Of a stretch of DNA of 53,512 nt, positions 33,753-41,734 are shown in pieces. The notes beneath the pieces are model-generated. The model saw only the letters and a list, made by a program, of their open reading frames with translations. It searched no databases and was not told the DNA's origin. The first letter of the stretch is position 1; every line of letters begins with the position of its first letter. The position numbers and the translations under genes are program-made. This DNA comes from Bacteroidia bacterium (GTDB lineage Bacteria; Bacteroidota; Bacteroidia; Flavobacteriales; Flavobacteriaceae): NCBI GenBank assembly GCA_030430535.1, contig JAUIKY010000022.1:1-53512 (forward strand). Reading direction: 5' to 3'.

Positions 33753-34220
33753 ATGGATGCTAAACCAGAAAACAAAAACCAAGAGATTGTAAAAAACGTT
33801 TTTACAACATTTCTAGAAGCCAACGGACACCGCAAAACGCCCGAGCGCTATGCCATACTTCAAGAAATTTACAACAACAACGAACATTTCGATATAGAAT
33901 CGCTGTACCTCAACATGAAAAACAAGAAGTACAGGGTATCGCGTGCCACGCTTTACAACACCATTGAATTGCTCTTGGAATGCGGTTTAGTAAGAAAACA
34001 CCAGTTTGGACAAAACCAAGCACACTACGAAAAATCGTATTTCGACAGGCAGCACGACCACGTAATACTAACCGATACCGGTGAGGTTATAGAGTTTTGC
34101 GACCCAAGAATTCAATCCATAAAAAAAACCATCGAAGAAGTTTTCGACATTAAAATTAACAACCATTCACTCTATTTCTACGGAAACAGAAATTCTCCCG
34201 ATAGCCATCGGGAAAAATAA
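33753..34220 (+). CDS. fur: Fur-family transcriptional regulator
   Basis: A 155-residue metalloregulator. A winged-helix DNA-binding domain covers about 15-95 ([35 protein letters not shown]). The metal-binding region has [29 protein letters not shown], with the H.H and E ligands of Fur. The C-terminal CxxC pairs of zinc-structural Fur are absent. The last eight residues (SPDSHREK) are encoded by a palindrome, TCCCGAT...ATCGGGA (34196-34213), a repeat-like addition beyond the normal family end. The gene lies between rel and purA, with 27- and 21-bp gaps. Confidence 0.9.
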   Translation: MDAKPENKNQEIVKNVFTTFLEANGHRKTPERYAILQEIYNNNEHFDIESLYLNMKNKKYRVSRATLYNTIELLLECGLVRKHQFGQNQAHYEKSYFDRQHDHVILTDTGEVIEFCDPRIQSIKKTIEEVFDIKINNHSLYFYGNRNSPDSHREK

Positions 34221-34241
34221 CAAATTAACAAATTAAATACA

Positions 34242-35516
34242 ATGGCAGTAGATTTACTACTAGGACTACAATGGGGAGACGAAGGCAAAGGAAAAATTGT
34301 TGACGTACTAACATCTAACTACAACATTATAGCCCGTTTTCAAGGTGGCCCAAATGCCGGGCACACTTTGGTTTTTAACGGAAAAAAACATGTATTGCAC
34401 ACCATTCCGTCTGGAATTTTTCATGACGATGCCACCAACCTTGTGGGCAACGGTGTTGTTATAGACCCTGTAATCTTTAAAGGGGAACTTGACAAACTGG
34501 AAGAGCAAAATGTAGATTACAGAAAATCATTGCTCATTTCGCGCAAAGCACACATTATTTTGCCAACACACCGCTTGTTGGATGCTGCCAGTGAAGCCTC
34601 AAAAGGCAAAGCTAAAATTGGATCGACACTAAAAGGTATTGGCCCAACTTATATGGACAAAACCGGAAGAAACGGCATTCGTGTAGGCGATTTGGAACTT
34701 AGCGATTGGAAAGAGCGCTACAGAAACTTGGCCGACAAGCACGAAAAAATGATTGCCTTTTACAACGTTGATATTGAATATGACTTAAAGGAATTGGAAA
34801 CTGAATTCTTCAAAGCTATTGAAACGTTAAAATCCCTGACTTTTATTGATTCGGAAGAATACATTTACCAAGCACAAAAATCAAACAAAACCATTTTGGC
34901 CGAAGGTGCTCAAGGTTCTTTGTTGGATATCGACTTTGGAACCTATCCGTTTGTAACGTCGAGCAACACAACTGCCGCTGGTGCTTGTACCGGATTGGGA
35001 GTTGCTCCCAACCAAATAAAAGAAGTTTTCGGTATTTTTAAAGCCTATACTACCCGCGTGGGTTCTGGTCCGTTCCCAACTGAATTGTTTGACGAAGATG
35101 GTGCTACCATGGCTAAAGTTGGTCACGAATTTGGTGCTACCACTGGTCGCCCTCGTCGTTGCGGATGGTTGGATTTAGTTGCTTTAAAATATGCCTGCCA
35201 AGTTAATGGTGTTACTCAACTTATGATGATGAAGGCCGATGTACTTTCTGGCTTTAAAACCTTAAAAGTTTGCACAGAATACAAATATAAAGGTGAAACC
35301 ATTTCGCATTTACCATACAATATTGAACCTGAAAACGTAGAACCTGTTTACACAGAATTTAACGGTTGGGCAGAAGATTTAACTGGCATGTCTGAAGCTT
35401 CAGAATTACCAAAAGCGCTTAACGATTACATTGCATTTTTGGAAAAAGAATTGGAAACACCAATCACTATTGTTTCAGTTGGTCCAGACAGAAAGCAGAC
35501 TATTTTCAGAAAATAG
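34242..35516 (+). CDS. purA: Adenylosuccinate synthetase
   Basis: A 424-residue GTP-dependent enzyme that joins IMP and aspartate on the way to AMP. Signatures: GLQWGDEGKGKIVDVLTSNYNIIARFQGGPNAGHTLV at the N-terminus, GIGPTYMDKTGRNGIRVGDL, GAQGSLLDIDFGTYPFVTSSNTTAAGAC, TRVGSGPFPTEL, TTGRPRRCGWLDLVALKYA and SVGPDRKQTI at the end. Full length. It follows the fur-family gene by 21 bp and ends at a strong terminator. Confidence 0.98.
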   Translation: MAVDLLLGLQWGDEGKGKIVDVLTSNYNIIARFQGGPNAGHTLVFNGKKHVLHTIPSGIFHDDATNLVGNGVVIDPVIFKGELDKLEEQNVDYRKSLLISRKAHIILPTHRLLDAASEASKGKAKIGSTLKGIGPTYMDKTGRNGIRVGDLELSDWKERYRNLADKHEKMIAFYNVDIEYDLKELETEFFKAIETLKSLTFIDSEEYIYQAQKSNKTILAEGAQGSLLDIDFGTYPFVTSSNTTAAGACTGLGVAPNQIKEVFGIFKAYTTRVGSGPFPTELFDEDGATMAKVGHEFGATTGRPRRCGWLDLVALKYACQVNGVTQLMMMKADVLSGFKTLKVCTEYKYKGETISHLPYNIEPENVEPVYTEFNGWAEDLTGMSEASELPKALNDYIAFLEKELETPITIVSVGPDRKQTIFRK

Positions 35517-35538
35517 AATCTTATACCGAATTTCATAA

Positions 35539-35570
35539 AAAAAGCTCCGAAGTTATTTTCGGAGCTTTTT
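35539..35570 (+). terminator. purA terminator (usable on both strands)
   Basis: The stem AAAAAGCTCCGAA (35539-35551) and TTCGGAGCTTTTT (35558-35570) has a GTTATT loop and is followed by more T. The A-rich left flank lets it also serve the convergent thioredoxin-like gene. Confidence 0.9.
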
Positions 35571-35599
35571 GTTTTATTGAAAAGTTTAAAAATCGTTGT

Positions 35600-36205
35600 T
35601 TAAACCTTAATAGTGCAACCAATCGCTTTTGTTTCTTTTAGCGGCACATCTTTTCCTGCCAATAATGCATCAACGGCATCTTCAACATATTTGGTTGTTA
35701 CCGCCGATTCATCTTTATAATTGTCGTCAATAGCCCCAATATACTTAACCACATTGCCGGCATCTGTTTTTTGTAACACAAAAATATGGGGCGTTTTTGT
35801 AGCTCCAAATTTTGGGTAAACGGTTTGCTCGGCATCAATCAAATAAGGAAAAGTAAAACCTTTACTTTCGGCTCGTTCTTTCATGGCATCCAGATCATCA
35901 CCTGGTTTTACGGCAGTATTGTTGGGCATAATGGCTATAACAGGATAACCTTTATCCTCATATTTATTGTTCAATGCAATAATACGGTCTTCGTATTGCA
36001 CCGCATAAGGGCAGGTATTGCAAGTAAACGTAACGATGAAGCCTTTAGCGTATTCATAATCGGCAAGTGACACCATGTTACCATCAATATTTTTCAAGGA
36101 GAAATCTTCGGCGACATCGCCAATTTTATAGCCTTCGCTAAGGGTAAAGGCACTAATTAGCACTAAAACAAGTGCTGCTGCAAGGACTTGGATGGACTTT
36201 TTCAT
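35600..36205 (-). CDS. Exported thioredoxin-like (peroxiredoxin/AhpC-TSA fold) protein
   Basis: A 201-residue protein with an N-terminal signal peptide (about 1-24, QVLAAALVLVLISAFTLS). The redoxin domain has DFSLKNIDGNMVSLADYEYAKGFIVTFTCNTCPYAVQYEDRI, where Cys62-Asn-Thr-Cys65-Pro replaces the usual WCxxC of thioredoxin. This NTCP variant is common in a group of bacterial thioredoxin-fold proteins of unclear substrate. A role in periplasmic thiol redox is likely. It lies 5 bp after the TlpA-like gene, so the two form an operon. Confidence 0.88.
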   Translation of the reverse strand: MKKSIQVLAAALVLVLISAFTLSEGYKIGDVAEDFSLKNIDGNMVSLADYEYAKGFIVTFTCNTCPYAVQYEDRIIALNNKYEDKGYPVIAIMPNNTAVKPGDDLDAMKERAESKGFTFPYLIDAEQTVYPKFGATKTPHIFVLQKTDAGNVVKYIGAIDDNYKDESAVTTKYVEDAVDALLAGKDVPLKETKAIGCTIKV

Positions 36206-36210
36206 AATTT

Positions 36211-36756
36211 TTAGTGGTTTAAAAATGGATTTAGTTTTTCTTTTAATTCTTCATAATTGAATGACTGTTCATAAAACTCGCGGGTATCGTTTTTGTAAAT
36301 TACTGTGGCTGGAATCGAACCGGACCAATCGGCACTTATTTTAGGTATCCAACTGTTCATATCAGGATCATCGAGCGCCACAACTTTACTCTGTAATTTT
36401 TTTTCTTTTATAAAAGGTATTAGTTTCTTTTCGTACAAATGTGGAAAATCCAAACTCACCAATAACACCTCCACACCTTGATCTTTATACTCTGCATTTA
36501 GCTTTTCAAAGTAAGGCAATTCCTTTACGCACGGCGCACACCAAGTGGCCCAAAAGTTTATGACATGGATTTTACCATCCTTCTTTTTTAAATATTTTTC
36601 AAAATCAGAAAAGTCGTTAACTTCTAAATCCGAAACATTATCAACCTGTTTATTTTGGTTTTTTTCCAAGGCATCTATAGCCACTGTTTCCGGTTTTTTA
36701 CCATTAAAGCAACCCCAAAAAAGCAACGTAGCGATGAACAATAATTTGATTTTCAT
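36211..36756 (-). CDS. TlpA/ResA-like thioredoxin, probable lipoprotein
   Basis: A 181-residue exported thioredoxin-fold protein with the redox site WCAPC (Cys73 and Cys76) in INFWATWCAPCVKELPYFEKL. The N-terminus MKIKLLFIATLLFWGC resembles a lipoprotein signal ending at Cys16, though tryptophan at the -2 position is unusual. It probably reduces or oxidises envelope proteins, for example in cytochrome c maturation, jointly with the thioredoxin-like protein encoded 5 bp downstream. It is divergent from the marR-family gene across a 205-bp gap with no other ORF. Confidence 0.9.
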   Translation of the reverse strand: MKIKLLFIATLLFWGCFNGKKPETVAIDALEKNQNKQVDNVSDLEVNDFSDFEKYLKKKDGKIHVINFWATWCAPCVKELPYFEKLNAEYKDQGVEVLLVSLDFPHLYEKKLIPFIKEKKLQSKVVALDDPDMNSWIPKISADWSGSIPATVIYKNDTREFYEQSFNYEELKEKLNPFLNH

Positions 36757-36961
36757 TTATTTCAGTATATATAAAAATTATAATCTTCCGTTTAGCCTAC
36801 TAAAATATTATTTCGGTGAGCATTGTAGCTCTCCTGTTTATAAAATTAATTAATACTTAAACGCATCGCTCCTTTTTAACAGTATTTTATGTTAAAATAA
36901 ATACCTTATGAGTTAATATCATATAAATTATTTCAATACTTTTAAAGTCAACAGTCGCTGC

Positions 36962-37411
36962 ATGAAAATAGAAGACATTCTTAAAACAAACAACAATCTG
37001 CCTCTACATAAAAAGGTAGTTGTAAATCTTTTGTTTACCTACGGCTTGGTAAATGGTAAACTAAACGAGATACTGAAACCCTATGACGTTTCCATACAGC
37101 AATTTAATGTGCTGCGCATCTTACGTGGGCAAAGCGGTTGCCCCGTAACTTTGGCCACCATTCAAGAGCGTATGATCAACAAAATGAGTAACACTACGCG
37201 TTTGGTCGATAAACTAATTAAAAAGGAGTATGTTACTAAAAGTAAAAACGAACACAACAAACGAAAAATTGACATCATTATAACCCAGCAAGGACTCGAC
37301 TTCCTTAATAAAATTGATGGTTTAGTAGAAACTGCTGAACGGGAGTCTACCAAGCCACTAACACCCAACGAGCAGCACGAACTTATCCGCCTATTGGGTA
37401 AACTAAGGTAA
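36962..37411 (+). CDS. MarR-family transcriptional regulator
   Basis: A 149-residue winged-helix regulator: LKPYDVSIQQFNVLRILRGQ (helix 1-2), ATIQERMINKMSNTTRLVDKLIKKEYVTKSKNEHNKRKIDIIITQQGL (recognition helix and wing, the DxRx-type wing being NEHNKRKIDI), then a dimerisation helix. MarR proteins respond to small, often phenolic ligands. It lies 126 bp upstream of the trp leader on the same strand with its own gap, so a link with trp regulation is possible but unproven. Confidence 0.9.
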   Translation: MKIEDILKTNNNLPLHKKVVVNLLFTYGLVNGKLNEILKPYDVSIQQFNVLRILRGQSGCPVTLATIQERMINKMSNTTRLVDKLIKKEYVTKSKNEHNKRKIDIIITQQGLDFLNKIDGLVETAERESTKPLTPNEQHELIRLLGKLR

Positions 37412-37485
37412 TGTAGTGCAAATTCCCATAAACTGGCTAAAGGCGGAACACTAAACAGGCTTTTATTCGAAAAAATCACTTAATA

Positions 37486-37518
37486 TTTTGGGTAATAATT
37501 TTTTCATTTCTATATTTG
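37486..37518 (+). promoter_or_regulatory. trp operon promoter
   Basis: TTTTG (37486-37490), a 20-base spacer and TATATTTG (37511-37518) exactly match the Bacteroidota TTG...TAnnTTTG promoter. Transcription should begin near 37525, about 13 bases before the leader-peptide start. Confidence 0.75.
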
Positions 37519-37537
37519 AGCCATTAAATAATAAAAC

Positions 37538-37585
37538 ATGAAAACAGCTTTAAATACAACTTGGTGGTGGTGCTTTAGAAACTAA
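37538..37585 (+). CDS. trpL: trp operon leader peptide
   Basis: A 15-codon ORF, MKTALNTTWWWCFRN, with three consecutive tryptophan codons (37562-37570), lies between the trp promoter and a terminator hairpin. This is the arrangement of ribosome-mediated transcription attenuation: when charged tRNA-Trp is scarce the ribosome stalls at the Trp codons and lets an antiterminator form. The ORF is too short for normal gene finding. Its identity rests on the WWW run, the position and the downstream hairpins. Confidence 0.92.
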   Translation: MKTALNTTWWWCFRN

Positions 37586-37589
37586 CAAT

Positions 37590-37653
37590 TCGTGAAGTAA
37601 AAACCTAGTATATTTAAAACTCAAAAATATAAAGAAGGCTTGTCAATTCACGA
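37590..37653 (+). promoter_or_regulatory. Proposed antiterminator of the trp attenuator
   Basis: TCGTGAA (37590-37596), beginning four bases after the leader stop codon, is exactly complementary to TTCACGA (37647-37653), which covers the loop and the first two bases of the terminator's 3' arm. Pairing of these arms would block the terminator. A ribosome that reaches the leader stop would cover 37590-37596 and free the terminator. Inferred from base pairing. Confidence 0.6.
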
Positions 37654-37664
37654 CAAGCCTTTTT
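37632..37664 (+). terminator. trp operon attenuator terminator
   Basis: The stem AAGGCTTGTC (37635-37644) and GACAAGCCTT (37652-37661), with a 7-base loop, is followed by a T run. It can be extended by weaker pairs to 37632 and 37664. It lies 38 bp upstream of trpE and after the leader peptide. Confidence 0.9.
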
Positions 37665-37701
37665 CTTTGTTCTGAAATTATTCAGAAAAAACAAACATTA
37701 C

Positions 37702-39108
37702 ATGAAAAAGTACAGTCTTTATACACACCACAAACGCATTTTAACAGACACCATTACCCCTGTAACGGTGTACTACAAAATACGCGACAAATACCCAAAC
37801 AGCATCCTTTTGGAAAGTGGTGATTACCACCGCAACCATAAAAACTTTTCATACATCTGCTTTAACCCCATTGCATCAATAAAAGTGGAAAACGAAGTGA
37901 TTTCGCAAACTTTTCCGGATGGAAGCACTAGCAGTTTAAACATTACCGACAATATCAATGTGGTGGACGAAATTTACAATTTCACCAAACGGTTTGATGT
38001 TAAAACCGAAGAAAGTTTCAAATTCATCAACAACGGCATTTTTGGCTACACTGCTTACGATGCCGTTCGCTATTTTGAAGATATTGAAATTGGGAAAAAA
38101 GACAATTCGGTTACCATTCCCGATGTATACTATGCGGTTTACAAAAACATCATAGCCATCAATCATTTTAAAAATGAGGCTTATATTTTTGCTCACTGCT
38201 ACGAGGATAACGAAAATAACATTGATGAAATTGACAAACTCATTAACGTTCAAAATTTTGCTTCGTACAATTTCAGTACAAAGGGCGATATCGATTCTAA
38301 TTTAACTGATGAAGAATTTAAACAAAACGTCGAACTGGCCAAAAAACACTGCCAACGTGGTGATGTGTTTCAGCTAGTGTTGTCCCGACGCTTTTCGCAA
38401 GAATTTGCCGGGGACGATTTTAACGTGTACCGTGCCCTACGAAGCATCAACCCTTCGCCCTATTTATTTTATTTTGATTATGGTGATTTTAAAATATTCG
38501 GCAGTTCGCCTGAGGCACAACTTATTGTTTCCGACGGTTTGGCTGAAATCCACCCTATTGCTGGAACCTTTAAACGCACGGGCGACGATGCTAAGGATGC
38601 CGTTTTGGCCGAGCAATTAAAAAACGACGACAAGGAAAATGCCGAGCACGTCATGTTGGTCGATCTGGCTCGAAATGACCTCAGCCGACACGGTAGCCAA
38701 GTGAATGTGGAAACCTATCGCGAAGTTCAGTTTTTCTCGCATGTTATCCATTTGGTGAGTAAGGTTACAGGACAAAAGCACGACACTACCTCTACCATGC
38801 AAGTGGTGGCCGATACTTTCCCTGCCGGAACACTAAGCGGCGCCCCAAAACACATGGCCATGCAACTTATTGAAAAATATGAAAAAACAAGCCGAGGCTA
38901 TTATGGCGGTGCCATTGGATTTATGGATTTTGAAGGCAATTTTAACCACGCCATTATGATACGGACCTTTTTAAGTAAAGATTACAAACTGAATTGGCAA
39001 GCCGGCGCCGGAATGGTTTCTAAATCGAACCAAGAAAGCGAATTACAGGAAGTTTACAATAAATTGGGAGCGCTAACCAAAGCTATTAAAATAGCAGAAG
39101 ATATTTAA
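37702..39108 (+). CDS. trpE: Anthranilate synthase component I
   Basis: A 468-residue chorismate-utilising enzyme; with TrpG it makes anthranilate. The feedback-site motif LLES is at residues 36-39 and NPSPYLFYFDYGD provides the second part of the tryptophan pocket, so the enzyme is probably inhibited by tryptophan. Catalytic-domain motifs: FQLVLSRRFSQEF, GSSPEAQLIVSDGLAEIHPIAGTFKRTG, ENAEHVMLVDLARNDLSRHG, FPAGTLSGAPKHMAMQLIE and GYYGGAIGFMDFEG. It is the first structural gene after the attenuator and ends 1 bp before trpG. Confidence 0.97.
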   Translation: MKKYSLYTHHKRILTDTITPVTVYYKIRDKYPNSILLESGDYHRNHKNFSYICFNPIASIKVENEVISQTFPDGSTSSLNITDNINVVDEIYNFTKRFDVKTEESFKFINNGIFGYTAYDAVRYFEDIEIGKKDNSVTIPDVYYAVYKNIIAINHFKNEAYIFAHCYEDNENNIDEIDKLINVQNFASYNFSTKGDIDSNLTDEEFKQNVELAKKHCQRGDVFQLVLSRRFSQEFAGDDFNVYRALRSINPSPYLFYFDYGDFKIFGSSPEAQLIVSDGLAEIHPIAGTFKRTGDDAKDAVLAEQLKNDDKENAEHVMLVDLARNDLSRHGSQVNVETYREVQFFSHVIHLVSKVTGQKHDTTSTMQVVADTFPAGTLSGAPKHMAMQLIEKYEKTSRGYYGGAIGFMDFEGNFNHAIMIRTFLSKDYKLNWQAGAGMVSKSNQESELQEVYNKLGALTKAIKIAEDI

Positions 39109-39109
39109 A

Positions 39110-39694
39110 ATGAAAAAAATACTAGTTATAGATAATTACGACAGTTTCACCTATAATCTTGTTCATTATTTAGAAGATTTAAACTGCGATGTTACCGTAG
39201 TAAGAAACGACAAACTGGCTTTGGAAGACGTTGAACCATTCAACAAAATAGTATTGTCGCCCGGTCCGGGCATCCCCGATGAAGCTGGATTGTTAAAAGC
39301 TATTATTGAAAAATACGCACCAACCAAAAGCATTTTGGGTGTATGTTTGGGCCAACAAGCCATTGGAGAAGTGTTTGGTGGCTCACTGGTGAACCTTGAC
39401 GACGTGTACCACGGTGTGGCCACTCAAGTTGAAATTTGCGTGGACGACGAACCCATTTTTAACGGCTTGAACAAAAACATTGAAGTTGGCCGATACCACT
39501 CTTGGGTAGTGCATCCCGATTTACCCGAAAGTTTGGAAGCCACCTCGTTTGATGAAAACGGACAAGTGATGTCATTACGCCATAAGGTTTACGACGTAAA
39601 AGGGGTGCAGTACCACCCCGAATCGGTTTTAACACCAGACGGCAAAAAAATATTGGAAAATTGGGTGAATTCCCCAAACCCCAAAGGGGCTTAA
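39110..39694 (+). CDS. trpG: Anthranilate synthase component II (glutamine amidotransferase)
   Basis: A 194-residue class I glutamine amidotransferase supplying ammonia to TrpE. The catalytic triad is Cys79 (GVCLGQQAIGE), His169 and Glu171 (YHPES). LSPGPGIP near residue 50 forms the oxyanion strand. The start codon lies 1 bp after the trpE stop, so the subunits are translationally linked. The last residues (SPNPKGA) are encoded by a CCCC...GGGG repeat and extend past the usual family end. Confidence 0.97.
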   Translation: MKKILVIDNYDSFTYNLVHYLEDLNCDVTVVRNDKLALEDVEPFNKIVLSPGPGIPDEAGLLKAIIEKYAPTKSILGVCLGQQAIGEVFGGSLVNLDDVYHGVATQVEICVDDEPIFNGLNKNIEVGRYHSWVVHPDLPESLEATSFDENGQVMSLRHKVYDVKGVQYHPESVLTPDGKKILENWVNSPNPKGA

Positions 39695-39718
39695 CGCAAA
39701 TAGATTAAAAAAACAAAT

Positions 39719-39773
39719 TCCCTCTCCGAGCCTGTGCTGAGCGCAGACGAATTAGAGAGGGCCAGGGAGAGGC
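39719..39773 (+). repeat. Palindromic repeat between trpG and trpD
   Basis: CCCTCTCC near 39720-39727 pairs with GAGAGGG (39755-39761). An inner segment, GCTGAGCGCAGACGA, resembles the CTGAGCGCAGTCGAAG repeat of the window. The repeat ends at the base before the trpD start codon, so trpD's ribosome binding region lies in it. Confidence 0.7.
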
Positions 39774-40766
39774 ATGAAAGATATACTAAACAGACTCATA
39801 AACCACGACACACTAACCACCGAGGAAGCTAAACAAGTTATCGTTAACATATCCAACGATATGTACAACCCCAGCCAAATTGCTTGTTTTCTTTCGGTAT
39901 TTATGATGCGTAGCATTACCATTGAAGAACTCACCGGATTTAGAAATGCCCTGTTGGAGCTTTGCGTACCGATCAACCTTAGCGAATTTAACGCCATTGA
40001 TATTGTAGGCACGGGAGGCGACGGAAAAAACACTTTTAACATTTCCACCCTATCGTCTTTTATTACGGCAGGTGCCGGTGTTAACGTATCGAAACATGGT
40101 AATTACGGCGTATCTTCCACATCGGGATCTTCAAACGTTATGGAAACTTTGGGGGTTAAATTTTCCAATGACGAAGACTTTTTAAAACGCTGTGTCGACC
40201 AAGCGGGCATTTGTATTTTACATGCACCACTATTCCACCCCGCCATGAAAAATGTGGCCCCGATTCGTAAAGAATTGGGAGTAAAAACCTTTTTCAACAT
40301 GTTAGGGCCGATGGTAAATCCATCGTTCCCCAAAAACCAATTATTGGGTGTCTATAATTTGGAACTTTTACGTTTGTACAGTTTCATTTATCAAAATACA
40401 GATAAGAATTACAATATTGTTTATGCCTTAGATGGCTACGATGAAATTTCATTAACGGGAAAAGCAAAAATAGTATCCAATCATTCCGAAAAACTGTTTT
40501 CACCTGAAGATTTAGGTGTTGCTCCCGTAAAACAAGAAGCCATTTTTGGAGGCAACAGCATTGAAGAAGCTGCCAAAATATTTGTAGATATTATTAGCGG
40601 AAATGGCACCGAAGCACAAAACAACGTGGTGTGTGCCAATGCTGGTCTGGCTATTGCTACAGCCAAACAAATTACCCACAAAGAAGGTTTTGAATTGGCT
40701 AAAACATCCTTGCTTTCTGGTAAAGCCAAAACAAGTTTAGATAAATTGATTGAATTGAGTAAATAA
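39774..40766 (+). CDS. trpD: Anthranilate phosphoribosyltransferase
   Basis: A 330-residue enzyme joining anthranilate to PRPP. Motifs: DIVGTGGDGKNTFNISTLSSF (PRPP loop GTGGD), VSKHGNYGVSSTSGSSNVMETLGV (the family's KHGNR/GSAD region with variant residues), HPAMKNVAPIRKELGVKTFFNMLGPMVNP and VYALDGYDEISLTG. The length is standard. It lies 79 bp after trpG, with the gap filled by a palindromic repeat. Confidence 0.97.
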   Translation: MKDILNRLINHDTLTTEEAKQVIVNISNDMYNPSQIACFLSVFMMRSITIEELTGFRNALLELCVPINLSEFNAIDIVGTGGDGKNTFNISTLSSFITAGAGVNVSKHGNYGVSSTSGSSNVMETLGVKFSNDEDFLKRCVDQAGICILHAPLFHPAMKNVAPIRKELGVKTFFNMLGPMVNPSFPKNQLLGVYNLELLRLYSFIYQNTDKNYNIVYALDGYDEISLTGKAKIVSNHSEKLFSPEDLGVAPVKQEAIFGGNSIEEAAKIFVDIISGNGTEAQNNVVCANAGLAIATAKQITHKEGFELAKTSLLSGKAKTSLDKLIELSK

Positions 40767-40852
40767 CGTCATTACGAGGAGAGAAACGACGTGGTAATAT
40801 CATGATTAATGCATAGATTTCCACAACTTTTTTCAAAAGTTTCGCAATGACG
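40767..40852 (+). repeat. Palindromic repeat between trpD and trpC
   Basis: The segment opens with CGTCATTACGAGG directly after the trpD stop and closes with CGCAATGACG. This is the two ends of the GTCATTGCGAG...GCAATGAC repeat type that also occurs after trpC and at 49834. Confidence 0.75.
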
Positions 40853-40866
40853 ATTCGAAAACAAAA

Positions 40867-41652
40867 ATGAATATTTTAGACAAAATAGTAATAGACAAAC
40901 GCAGTGAAGTAAATCTCAGAAAAGGTTTAATTCCGGTTTCACAACTTGAGCAATCTGTACTTTTCAATAGAGAAACGGTTTCATTGTCCAATAAATTACG
41001 GAATAGCAAATCGGGAATTATCGCCGAACATAAAAGGCGTTCACCATCTAAATCGGTAATCAACAACACCTTAAATGTTCAAGACGTGGCCAGTGGTTAC
41101 GAAAATGCAGGGGTTTGCGGAATGTCTGTTTTAACCGATGGAAAGTATTTCGGCGGTTCGTTGGACGATTTATTGACCGCTCGCGCCAGCTGTAATTTAC
41201 CACTTTTAAGAAAAGAATTCATCATTGACGAATACCAAATATTGGAAGCCAGAGCCTACGGGGCCGATGTTATTTTGTTAATTGCTGCTATTTTAACTCG
41301 CGATGAAATCAAACAATTTTCTGAACTTGCGAAAAGTTTAAATTTAGACGTGCTGTTGGAAGTTCACAACGAGGAAGAATTACATAAATCCATCATGCCA
41401 AGCCTCGATATGTTGGGTGTAAACAACAGAAACTTAAAAACTTTTGATGTTAGTTTAGAAACTAGTAAAAGCCTAAGTACATTAATTCCAAACGATTTTG
41501 TAAAAGTTTCTGAAAGTGGTATCAGTAACATTGAAGCTATAAAGGAATTACAGCCATTTGGCTACGAAGGGTTTTTAATTGGTGAAAATTTTATGAAAAC
41601 GGACAATCCCGGGGCAAGTGCCACGGAATTTATTAAGAAATTAGAACAATAA
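40867..41652 (+). CDS. trpC: Indole-3-glycerol phosphate synthase
   Basis: A 261-residue TIM-barrel enzyme that closes the indole ring. Motifs: IIAEHKRRSPSKSVIN (the catalytic lysine region KRxSPSxG, with S in place of G), GMSVLTDGKYFGGS, LLRKEFIIDEYQILEARAYGADVILLIAAIL, LLEVHNEEEL, LGVNNRNLKTF and SESGISN. Normal length, separate from trpF (not fused as in enterobacteria). The gap before it is a repeat. Confidence 0.97.
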   Translation: MNILDKIVIDKRSEVNLRKGLIPVSQLEQSVLFNRETVSLSNKLRNSKSGIIAEHKRRSPSKSVINNTLNVQDVASGYENAGVCGMSVLTDGKYFGGSLDDLLTARASCNLPLLRKEFIIDEYQILEARAYGADVILLIAAILTRDEIKQFSELAKSLNLDVLLEVHNEEELHKSIMPSLDMLGVNNRNLKTFDVSLETSKSLSTLIPNDFVKVSESGISNIEAIKELQPFGYEGFLIGENFMKTDNPGASATEFIKKLEQ

Positions 41653-41722
41653 CTTCATTACGAGGAGGAACGACAACGTAATCTTTTTAACAGATTGCTT
41701 CACACTATGTTCGCAATGACAA
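41653..41722 (+). repeat. Palindromic repeat between trpC and trpF
   Basis: CTTCATTACGAGGAGGAACGAC begins at the trpC stop; TTCGCAATGACA ends it. Same family as the trpD-trpC repeat, with a different middle. It leaves 12 bp before the trpF start. Confidence 0.75.
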
Positions 41723-41734
41723 CAAACAATAAAA

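Noticed and set aside
36757-36961. Riboswitch or small RNA between the TlpA-like and marR-family genes
   Set aside because: Only a short GAGC/GCTC hairpin is present, with no conserved riboswitch-like core; the gap is explained by divergent promoters.
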